From NCBI GenBank assembly GCA_937891975.1, contig CALAUA010000007.1, positions 1-30,719 of the forward strand: a stretch of 30,719 nt of DNA, read 5' to 3'. Source of the DNA: an uncultured Bacteroidales bacterium (lineage in GTDB: Bacteria > Bacteroidota > Bacteroidia > Bacteroidales > Paludibacteraceae). A program made the translations under genes and the position numbers. This document shows, piece after piece, positions 1 through 5,803 of this stretch. The notes beneath the pieces are model-generated. The model ran no database searches, was not told the origin of the DNA, and saw nothing but the letters and a program-made list of their open reading frames with translations. The stretch's first letter is position 1. Every line of letters begins with the position of its first letter.

Positions 1-50
1 TTAGGCCTGTCGCTAGCGTTCATCCTGAGCCAGGATCAAACTCTTCGTTG
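1..50 (-). rRNA. rrs: 16S rRNA, 5' end only (partial)
   Basis: The reverse complement of the first 50 bases reads CAACGAAGAGTTTGATCCTG and continues through the universal 27F primer site to AACGCTAGCGACAGGCCTAA, the Bacteroidota form of the 16S 5' end. The gene runs out of the window at base 1, so only about 50 nt are present. Two promoters (256-287 and 414-445) point into it. The exact mature 5' nucleotide is estimated. Confidence 0.97.
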
Positions 51-255
51 TAAAATAATTTGTTTGTTAGCTCAGAATAACCTTAAATCTATTGTGTACT
101 TATTAACGGGAACCGTATAATATAAATTTCGTATTACACGTTTTCAGTTTCCCAATTGAGTAGCTTCCTACTCTCTTGTACTACATTATTGCTTCAATCT
201 CTCAAAGATCACTATGATTTTGCGCCTCATTTTTCGTTTAGCGCGAAATCGGCTG

Positions 256-287
256 CAAAGGTACTGCTTTTTTTCGGACTAACCAAA
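256..287 (-). promoter_or_regulatory. rRNA operon promoter, proximal copy
   Basis: On the minus strand there is a -33 TTTG (284-287), 20 bp, then TACCTTTG (256-263), a perfect Bacteroidota housekeeping promoter. It lies about 200 bp upstream of the 16S 5' end. It sits in the first copy of a duplicated segment whose second copy carries an identical promoter at 414-445. Confidence 0.85.
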
Positions 288-413
288 TTTTCAAGCAACT
301 TTTTTCATTTTTCTTTGCATTTTCTTCATAAGTGGCTGATTCTCAGCATTACGATTTTTCGGCACGATTCTTGCCTTTTTCGAAGTTCGCTAACCTCAGG
401 CGCAAATCGGCTG

Positions 414-445
414 CAAAGGTACTGCTTTTTTATGAACTGACCAAA
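414..445 (-). promoter_or_regulatory. rRNA operon promoter, distal copy
   Basis: The minus strand shows TTTG (442-445), 20 bp, then TACCTTTG (414-421). Core and spacer are nearly the same as in the promoter 158 bp downstream, indicating a tandem duplication of the promoter region. Two promoters in series are typical of strongly transcribed rRNA operons. Confidence 0.85.
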
Positions 446-722
446 TATTTAAGCAAGTTTTTTCATCGTTTTTAGCACTTTCTTTGTAAGTAACTGATAA
501 TCAATTATAGCATTTTTGCATGATGTAGGACGGCATAGTATGGTACGAGATGGCATATTGGTATGTTTGTGCGCGCGCGTACAATTAATATATGCACGCG
601 TGCATGCGCGCGCGAGCCCAATAATTCTCTAAAATTAGAGAAAAAGAGCATTGAGCAAGGACTTGGGAAGGTGTTAGAGATATCTTGAAGATAGTCTGAT
701 CCCTCGGTGAAGGTGGCTGAAT
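446..722. other. Gene-less stretch with a Z-DNA-prone tract
   Basis: No credible coding sequence is seen here. Two runs of strictly alternating purine-pyrimidine occur at 568-583 (16 nt, TGTGCGCGCGCGTACA) and 588-614 (27 nt, containing the palindrome TGCACGCGTGCA and ending in a GC-alternating run). The two GC-alternating blocks can also pair with each other as a cruciform. A small hairpin CTCTA-AAAT-TAGAG follows near 627-640. The stretch separates the rRNA promoters from the 11-bp repeat array. Confidence 0.7.
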
Positions 723-799
723 ATTACGTTTATCCTACGTATATGTTACGTATATCCTACGTATATCTACCGTGTATCAACCGTAAATAGTACGTAATT
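723..799. repeat. 11-bp tandem repeat array (7 units)
   Basis: Seven consecutive 11-bp units start at 723, 734, 745, 756, 767, 778 and 789. The consensus is CCTACGTATAT with drift to CTACCGTGTAT and CAACCGTAAAT in the later units. The same family recurs at 11763-11828. The array ends 66 bp upstream of the -33 box of the tRNA-Pro promoter. The 11-bp period is close to one helical turn, so each CGTA step falls on about the same face. Confidence 0.85.
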
Positions 800-864
800 G
801 GTAAGGAATTGTCTAGTGGATACTCACAAGCGAGTTATGGGGAAAAAGGGAGATGAGAGGAAAA

Positions 865-896
865 TTTGTGTATGTGAGAAAAAAGTTGTAACTTTG
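865..896 (+). promoter_or_regulatory. tRNA-Pro promoter
   Basis: A -33 TTTG (865-868), 20 bp, then TAACTTTG (889-896) matches the Bacteroidota consensus TAnnTTTG. The tRNA begins 17 bp after the -7 element, so transcription should start roughly 10 nt before the mature 5' end. Confidence 0.85.
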
Positions 897-912
897 CAGC
901 GAAAATAAAAAA

Positions 913-985
913 CGAGTAGTAGCGCAGTTGGTAGCGCACCACGTTCGGGACGTGGGGGTCGGGCGTTCGAGTCGCCTCTACTCGA
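913..985 (+). tRNA. tRNA-Pro (CGG)
   Basis: The acceptor stem CGAGTAG/CTACTCG pairs perfectly (913-919 with 978-984), followed by discriminator A. The anticodon arm is CCACG-TTCGGGA-CGTGG, giving anticodon CGG (codon CCG). The T arm contains GTTCGAGTC. Length is 73 nt and CCA is not encoded. It has its own promoter and terminator, so it is a single-gene unit. Confidence 0.97.
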
Positions 986-1019
986 CAAAAAAGACAGCGG
1001 AGATGCTGTCTTTTTGTCG
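983..1019. terminator. Bidirectional terminator between tRNA-Pro and topA
   Basis: GACAGC (993-998) and GCTGTC (1005-1010) form the stem with a 6-nt loop. It is flanked by six A and five T residues, so the hairpin is followed by a U-run in both directions. It serves tRNA-Pro on plus and topA (stop at 1050) on minus. Confidence 0.9.
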
Positions 1020-1049
1020 TACATATAAATTCTGTTGTATGTATCTTGA

Positions 1050-3365
1050 TTATTTTTTGCGAGTAAAACGTTTCTTTGTGCCAGCAGGTTCTGATGAATT
1101 AATCAAAGCAAGACACATTTCCTCTGTCAAGGATTGTACATCGGTCGATTTAGGAATACGGTAATTCCCTTTCGCTGTCTTGATATACGCACCATAACGA
1201 CCTTCCAAAACTTGCATATCGCCAAAGACATGAATCGGCTCCTCTGCTTGCTTCTTCTTCTGCAAAAGTTCTACTGCTTGCTCTAATGTAACCGAGTATG
1301 GATCAACACCTTTAGGCAAACTGACAAAGACATTCGCATGACGAACATATGGTCCGTATTTACCTTCGCCAATAACAATTTCGTGCTCATTCCATGTACC
1401 CAGATTACGTGGTAAAGCATTATCAAAGAGCGATAGTGCCTCTTCCAAAGTGATGGTAAAAATACTTTGTCCCTTCTGCATAGAAGCAAACTTAGGTTTC
1501 TCAGTATCACTATCACCGAGTTGTACACATGGTCCATTTTTGGTAATTCGCGCTAAAATAGGTTCTCCCGTTTGAGGATGGCTGCCAATATAACGCGCAG
1601 CCATCTTGCCCGAAGGTACCTGCTTGATGAGTGGATGGAAAGTCTTATAAAAATCATCTACAGTCTTCACCCAATTGGCTTCTCCTGCAGCAATGGCGTC
1701 GAAATTCTCCTCACAATCAGCCGTGAAATCATAACTAAGGATATCGGGGAACTGCTCCACAAGGAAATCATTGGCAATACGTCCGAGGTCAGTTGGGAAC
1801 AATTTGCCAATATCTGCTCCTACCATTTCAGATTTATTCTTTTCAGTAATTCTTCCATTATGAAGCGCTAAGATGTTGTATGGTCTTCTAACACCTTCTA
1901 CCGCTCCTCGCTCCACATACTTGCGCGATTGGATAGTCTCAATCACAGTAGCATACGTAGAAGGGCGACCAATACCTAGTTCGTCCATTTTATCCACTAG
2001 CGAGCCTTCATGGTAGCGTATTGGTGCCTTGGTGAAGGTCTCTTGGCAGTGTGCACTTGAGAGTTGACAATTGACATTTTCATTGAGTAGCGCGATTGCA
2101 GTTTGATTGTTCGCGGTGATTTCTTCATCCGCAGCTTGCGTATAAACGCGCATAAAGCCGTCGAAAGTAATCACCTCATGAGTTGCATTCCAAAGGTATG
2201 GCGAATTACTCATAGCCACCTCTACACGTGTTGTATCCAACTCCACATCAGCCATTTGCGTAGCCAACGCACGTTTACGAATAAGGTCGTATAGGCGGCG
2301 TTCATCGTTGTTGTTACCAGCTACAGGAACATTCATATAGGTAGGACGAATAGCCTCGTGCGCCTCTTGTGCGTTCTTGGACTTGGTTTGATATTGACGA
2401 GCTTTGTGATATTCTTCTCCATACTCAGCAAGGATAGTTGCCTTGGCAGTATTGATAGCTAATGCGCTGAGATTCACTGAATCAGTACGCATATAGGTGA
2501 TATGTCCTGCCTCATAAAGTGACTGCGCAAGACGCATAGTCTTTGATACCGAGAAATGCAATTTGCGCACCGCCTCTTGTTGAAGTGTTGAAGTAGTGAA
2601 AGGAGGCGCTGGAGAACGATGTCCCAGTTTATGCGTCACGGAAGTAAGGGTAAAAGTAGCATCTTTGCAGAGATTGAGAAAATCAATTGCCTCCTGCTTG
2701 GTTGCAAAACGATGGTTGAGTTCGGTTTTGAAAGAAGTAGCCTCGCCATTGATGTTTTCGCCTACAAACTCTGCTGTCGCACGATAACTAGCCGTAGGCA
2801 CAAAGTCCTCTATCTCCCGTTCACGTTCTACAATCAATCGCACAGCCACAGATTGCACGCGCCCTGCGCTCAACCCAGTAATAACCTTTTTCCAAAGTAC
2901 GGGTGAGAGCTCAAAGCCCACAATACGATCCATAACTCGGCGTGCTTGTTGGGCGTTCACCAAATTGTAATCAATATCGCGTGGGTGGTTAATAGCCTCT
3001 AAAATAGATTCTTTGGTAGTATCGTTGAAAGTAATACGGCAAACTTTATCCTTGGGCAGTTGCAACACTTCTTGGATATGCCAAGCAATAGCTTCTCCCT
3101 CGCGGTCAGGGTCGCTTGCAAGCCAGACTTTGTCGGCTTTCAAAGCTTCTTTGCGCAGGGACTCAACAAGGTATTCTTTATCTTTGTCAACAACATAATT
3201 AGGTGCATAGTCATTTTTAAAATCAATGCCCATGCTGTTTTTGCCCATGCTCTCGATATCGCGAATATGTCCTTGCGATGACATCAAACGAAAATCCTTA
3301 CCCAAATACTTGGCTATGGTTTTTCCTTTGCTTGGGGACTCAACAATCATTAAGTTTTTACTCAT
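1050..3365 (-). CDS. topA: DNA topoisomerase I (type IA)
   Basis: This 771-residue enzyme relaxes negatively supercoiled DNA by nicking one strand through a 5'-phosphotyrosine. The start at 3365 gives the canonical N-terminus MSKNLMIVESPSKGKT; the reading frame is open 27 codons further but that part is not family-like and overlaps the promoter. The Toprim domain has Glu9 in IVESPSKGKT and SDPDREGEA with Asp85 and Asp87. The active-site Tyr291 lies in GHITYMRTDS. The C-terminus carries Topo_C repeats (KYGPYVRHA, RYGAYIKTA) instead of Cys4 zinc fingers, as is common in Bacteroidota. Within a variable linker, codons covering 2043-2077 are a 7-bp repeat array (residues NVNCQLSSAHCQ). It is divergent from nfeD, with its own promoter at 3416-3447. 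Confidence 0.97.
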   Translation of the reverse strand: MSKNLMIVESPSKGKTIAKYLGKDFRLMSSQGHIRDIESMGKNSMGIDFKNDYAPNYVVDKDKEYLVESLRKEALKADKVWLASDPDREGEAIAWHIQEVLQLPKDKVCRITFNDTTKESILEAINHPRDIDYNLVNAQQARRVMDRIVGFELSPVLWKKVITGLSAGRVQSVAVRLIVEREREIEDFVPTASYRATAEFVGENINGEATSFKTELNHRFATKQEAIDFLNLCKDATFTLTSVTHKLGHRSPAPPFTTSTLQQEAVRKLHFSVSKTMRLAQSLYEAGHITYMRTDSVNLSALAINTAKATILAEYGEEYHKARQYQTKSKNAQEAHEAIRPTYMNVPVAGNNNDERRLYDLIRKRALATQMADVELDTTRVEVAMSNSPYLWNATHEVITFDGFMRVYTQAADEEITANNQTAIALLNENVNCQLSSAHCQETFTKAPIRYHEGSLVDKMDELGIGRPSTYATVIETIQSRKYVERGAVEGVRRPYNILALHNGRITEKNKSEMVGADIGKLFPTDLGRIANDFLVEQFPDILSYDFTADCEENFDAIAAGEANWVKTVDDFYKTFHPLIKQVPSGKMAARYIGSHPQTGEPILARITKNGPCVQLGDSDTEKPKFASMQKGQSIFTITLEEALSLFDNALPRNLGTWNEHEIVIGEGKYGPYVRHANVFVSLPKGVDPYSVTLEQAVELLQKKKQAEEPIHVFGDMQVLEGRYGAYIKTAKGNYRIPKSTDVQSLTEEMCLALINSSEPAGTKKRFTRKK
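2043..2077. repeat. 7-bp repeat array inside topA
   Basis: Five 7-bp units on the plus strand read TTGGCAG, TGTGCAC, TTGAGAG, TTGACAA, TTGACAT. The consensus is TTGACA plus one variable base. The array encodes a non-conserved linker of topoisomerase I just before the conserved block that ends in GIGRPSTYATV. Two of the five units are degenerate, so the array looks old. Confidence 0.6.
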
Positions 3366-3415
3366 TTTTCTAATATATATAAGGTGTAAAGCACCCTGAT
3401 TTTCGAAAACGGCGG

Positions 3416-3447
3416 CAAAGGTACAATAAAATTTTGAAAGGTGCAAA
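3416..3447 (-). promoter_or_regulatory. topA promoter
   Basis: The minus strand has TTTG (3444-3447), 20 bp, then TACCTTTG (3416-3423). The expected start of transcription near 3409 gives a leader of about 45 nt before the ATG at 3365. It lies back to back with the nfeD promoter, the two -33 boxes being about 65 bp apart. Confidence 0.88.
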
Positions 3448-3511
3448 TTTATTTTTCTGGTTTTCTCGATTACTTATATAAAGTAAAGTTTTTTGTTTTT
3501 TTGCTTTTTTG

Positions 3512-3543
3512 TTTGCATATATGTATTATTTTTTGTACCTTTG
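3512..3543 (+). promoter_or_regulatory. Promoter of the nfeD-floA-nitrilase-recJ-tdk operon
   Basis: TTTG (3512-3515), 20 bp, then TACCTTTG (3536-3543), a perfect consensus. It is the only consensus promoter I found on the plus strand before the end of tdk, and the five downstream genes are closely spaced or overlapping, so it probably drives all of them. Confidence 0.87.
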
Positions 3544-3583
3544 CGGCGTGAACAATTAGTCACCTTTTAAAACTTTTATAGCT

Positions 3584-3913
3584 ATGACGTATTTGATTTT
3601 GACGATTATTCTTGTCCTCTTTGGTGTTGGACTCTTATTGGCAGAGATGTTTCTTTTGCCTGGTTTTGGTGTAGCAGGTATCTTTGGTCTGGCTAGTTTG
3701 ATTGCAGCCGTAGTGATTGCCTACGTTAAGTTAGTCGCATTATGGGCGTGGGCTGGTCATGTGACATTGGCTGCATGCGTGGTGCTTTGTGGCATTGCCG
3801 TGTGGGTGTTTGTCAAGAGCAAAGCTATGGACAAGATGGCACTCGACACCAAGATTGAAGGTGGTGTGGATATGCCATCTGCGGGACAACATATGGAAGA
3901 GTTACAAAAATAA
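3584..3913 (+). CDS. Short NfeD-like membrane protein
   Basis: The protein has 109 residues with three hydrophobic segments (about 2-24, 27-49 and 57-76) and a polar tail. The first hairpin AEMFLLPGFGVAGIFGLASL matches the membrane part of NfeD-family proteins. NfeD proteins partner with flotillins in membrane microdomains and are typically encoded next to them, as here with floA 46 bp downstream. The usual C-terminal OB-fold domain is missing: only about 30 residues follow the last membrane segment. The assignment therefore rests on the membrane motif and the neighbour. The 46-bp gap before floA is mostly a 7-bp repeat array. Confidence 0.8.
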   Translation: MTYLILTIILVLFGVGLLLAEMFLLPGFGVAGIFGLASLIAAVVIAYVKLVALWAWAGHVTLAACVVLCGIAVWVFVKSKAMDKMALDTKIEGGVDMPSAGQHMEELQK

Positions 3914-3920
3914 CCCTTGC

Positions 3921-3955
3921 CTTTAAACTTTAAACTATAATCTTTAAACTAAAAC
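3921..3955. repeat. 7-bp repeat array between nfeD-like gene and floA
   Basis: Five units of 7 bp: CTTTAAA, CTTTAAA, CTATAAT, CTTTAAA, CTAAAAC. It fills most of the 46-bp gap between the two genes and ends 4 bp before the floA ATG, so changes in unit number would alter the translation-initiation region. Confidence 0.75.
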
Positions 3956-3959
3956 AATT

Positions 3960-4949
3960 ATGGAGACATTTGGTATTTTACAATGGGTATTGGTGGCGAT
4001 ATTGGCCATCCTCGTGATTATTTTCTTCTACTATGTACCATTTATGCTGTGGATCAACGCAGTCGTGAGTGGTGTACATGTGTCATTGATTCAGCTCTTC
4101 TTGATGCGTATCCGTAAGGTGCCACCAACACGTATTGTGAACTGTTTGATTGAGGCACACAAAGCAGGTCTGACCGATGTGAAGCGCGACGGACTGGAGG
4201 CGCACTTCCTCGCGGGCGGACATATTGAGCGCGTGGTGCATGCATTGGTGAGTGCCAGCAAAGCAAATATGCAACTCTCCTTCCAAATGGCGACCGCTAT
4301 TGACTTGGCAGGTCGTGATGTGTTCGAGGCAGTACAGATGTCGGTTAACCCTCGCGTGATTGACACTCCACCTGTGACCGCCGTGGCGAAAGACGGTATT
4401 CAGTTGATTGCCAAAGCGCGTGTGACCGTGCGTGCGAACATCAAGCAATTGGTCGGTGGTGCTGGAGAAGACACTGTTTTGGCTCGTGTTGGCGAGGGTA
4501 TTGTATCTTCTATCGGTTCGGCTGAGAGCCACAAACTCGTGCTAGAGAACCCAGATAGCATATCCAAGTTGGTGCTCAGCAAGGGGTTGGATGCAGGTAC
4601 AGCGTTCGAGATTTTGAGTATTGATATCGCCGACATCGATGTAGGTAAGAACATCGGTGCGCAATTGCAGATGGATCAGGCGCAAGCGGACAAGAACATC
4701 GCTCAAGCGAAGGCAGAGGAGCGTCGTGCTATGGCTATTGCTAATGAGCAAGAGATGAAGGCCAAGGCGCAAGAGGCACGTGCAAAAGTGATTGAGGCAG
4801 AGGCACTGGTGCCACAAGCGATGGCAGATGCTTTCCGCAATGGTAATTTGGGTATCATGGATTACTACCGTATGCAAAATATCCAAGCGGACACTACTAT
4901 GCGCGAAGCCATCGGCAAACCTGCTACCACAGCAGAGAAGAAGAAATGA
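3960..4949 (+). CDS. floA: Flotillin-like protein FloA
   Basis: The protein has 329 residues, normal for the FloA (UPF0365) family. An N-terminal hydrophobic segment (about 8-30) is followed by an SPFH-like core with motifs conserved in the family: KVPPTRIVNCLIEAHKAGL, LAGGHIERVVHAL, VTAVAKDGIQLIAKARVTVR. A charged, Ala/Glu-rich coiled coil (about 235-285, with QAKAEERRAMA) follows. FloA scaffolds membrane microdomains and acts with NfeD-type proteins. Its TGA stop overlaps the ATG of the next gene (ATGA at 4946-4949), which suggests translational coupling to the nitrilase. Confidence 0.95.
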   Translation: METFGILQWVLVAILAILVIIFFYYVPFMLWINAVVSGVHVSLIQLFLMRIRKVPPTRIVNCLIEAHKAGLTDVKRDGLEAHFLAGGHIERVVHALVSASKANMQLSFQMATAIDLAGRDVFEAVQMSVNPRVIDTPPVTAVAKDGIQLIAKARVTVRANIKQLVGGAGEDTVLARVGEGIVSSIGSAESHKLVLENPDSISKLVLSKGLDAGTAFEILSIDIADIDVGKNIGAQLQMDQAQADKNIAQAKAEERRAMAIANEQEMKAKAQEARAKVIEAEALVPQAMADAFRNGNLGIMDYYRMQNIQADTTMREAIGKPATTAEKKK

Positions 4950-5755
4950 GAGTAGCACTGCTACAATACTCCATCGCTTGGGCAGACAAGGAAACGAATC
5001 TGCGCATGGCGGAAGAACATATCGCTGCATTGGCTGGCAAAGCCGATGTGGCGGTATTACCTGAGATGTTTGCGACTGGTTTTTGCACCGACCATCCCGA
5101 ATTGGCAGAAACGATGGACGGCGAGATTATCCGCCGCCTGCAAGCGGTAGCGAATAAGAGTGGTGTGGCGATTGTGAGTTCGTTTATCTGTTTGCCCGAT
5201 CCCCGATGCCCGATTCCCGATACCCGAACGAAGCTCCGCAATCGCGGTTTTATGATTAAGCCACATGCGGAGATAGAGATTCAGGATAAACGCCATTTGT
5301 ATGCCCACGGCGGAGAAGATTTGTTCTTCCAACCTGCTCAGAAAAGGCATATCTTTGAGTATAAGGGTGTGAAATTCCTGTTGCTCGTTTGCTACGATTT
5401 GCGTTTCCCTGCTTGGGCGCGTAATCGGTCGGGCAGCGATTATGATGTGATTTTGGTGGTGGCCAATTGGCCAGAGGTGCGTGTGCAATATTGGGATGCT
5501 TTGGTGGCAGCTCGCGCTACGGAAAACCAGTGCTATATTGCTGCCGTGAACATGGTGGGTACAGACGACAAGGGGCTCAATTACAACGGCCATTCGGTAG
5601 CGTATGACACACGTTTGCAGCCGATTGTATCGTTCGCTGATAATGAGGAGAGCACGAAGATTGCTGATTTTGATATTGACGCGCTACACCACTTCCGCGA
5701 GGTGTTACCACTTTGGAAAGACATTGATAATTTTGAATTAAGAGTTATGAATTAA
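4946..5755 (+). CDS. Nitrilase-superfamily amidohydrolase (YafV/omega-amidase type)
   Basis: This is a 269-residue cytoplasmic carbon-nitrogen hydrolase. The catalytic triad is visible: Glu40 (VLPEMFATGF), Lys115 (DKRHLY) and Cys149 (VCYDLRFP). These motifs match the YafV/omega-amidase group, which deamidates 2-oxoglutaramate or 2-oxosuccinamate; the substrate here is inferred from family only. The start overlaps the floA stop by 4 bp. Between SSFIC and LRNRGF there are about ten extra residues (LPDPRCPIPDTR, residues 83-94) encoded by a 7-bp repeat array. The C-terminal residues FELRVMN and the stop codon also lie in a 7-bp repeat. Gain or loss of one 7-bp unit in the first array would frameshift the gene before Lys115 and Cys149. 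Confidence 0.93.
   Translation: MRVALLQYSIAWADKETNLRMAEEHIAALAGKADVAVLPEMFATGFCTDHPELAETMDGEIIRRLQAVANKSGVAIVSSFICLPDPRCPIPDTRTKLRNRGFMIKPHAEIEIQDKRHLYAHGGEDLFFQPAQKRHIFEYKGVKFLLLVCYDLRFPAWARNRSGSDYDVILVVANWPEVRVQYWDALVAARATENQCYIAAVNMVGTDDKGLNYNGHSVAYDTRLQPIVSFADNEESTKIADFDIDALHHFREVLPLWKDIDNFELRVMN
5194..5228. repeat. 7-bp repeat array inside the nitrilase gene
   Basis: Five tandem units of NCCCGAT: GCCCGAT, CCCCGAT, GCCCGAT, TCCCGAT, ACCCGAA. Six positions are constant (apart from the last base of unit five) and the first takes all four bases. Because 7 is not a multiple of 3, the units are read in changing frames, giving LPDPRCPIPDTR. It lies upstream of the Lys and Cys catalytic codons. 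Confidence 0.92.
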
Positions 5756-5760
5756 GAATA
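5733..5760. repeat. 7-bp repeat at the end of the nitrilase gene
   Basis: Four units of 7 bp: TTGAATT, AAGAGTT, ATGAATT, AAGAATA. They span the last seven codons and the stop of the nitrilase gene. A 12-nt piece of the same sequence (AATTTTGAATTA) recurs at about 5801-5812, exactly over the recJ start codon. Confidence 0.65.
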
Positions 5761-5803
5761 TTCGCAAACGAATAATCGTTCAAGTATAAGTGCGATAAGA
5801 ATT

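Larger units (their letters stand above)
243..520. repeat. Tandem duplication of the rRNA promoter region
   Basis: Bases of roughly 243-365 and 401-520 align over about 120 bp. Both start with an AAATCGGCTGCAAAGGTACT block, continue through the spacer and -33 box, and then share a degenerating AT-rich upstream part (TTTTTTCAT, TTTCTT, AAGT.ACTGAT). Similarity is highest across the promoter core and decays upstream, suggesting selection keeps the core. Confidence 0.75.

Noticed and set aside
156..440. 94-codon open frame upstream of the 16S gene
   Set aside because: It crosses both rRNA promoters and the duplicated region on the opposite strand; composition is low-complexity Phe/Leu/Ser with no family features.
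824..1024. Open frame antisense to tRNA-Pro
   Set aside because: It contains the familiar peptide RGDSNARPPRPERGALPT produced when a tRNA is read in the wrong direction.
5194..5228. CRISPR-like or direct-repeat array
   Set aside because: The units are 7 bp without spacers; no long repeats with unique spacers or cas genes occur in the window.
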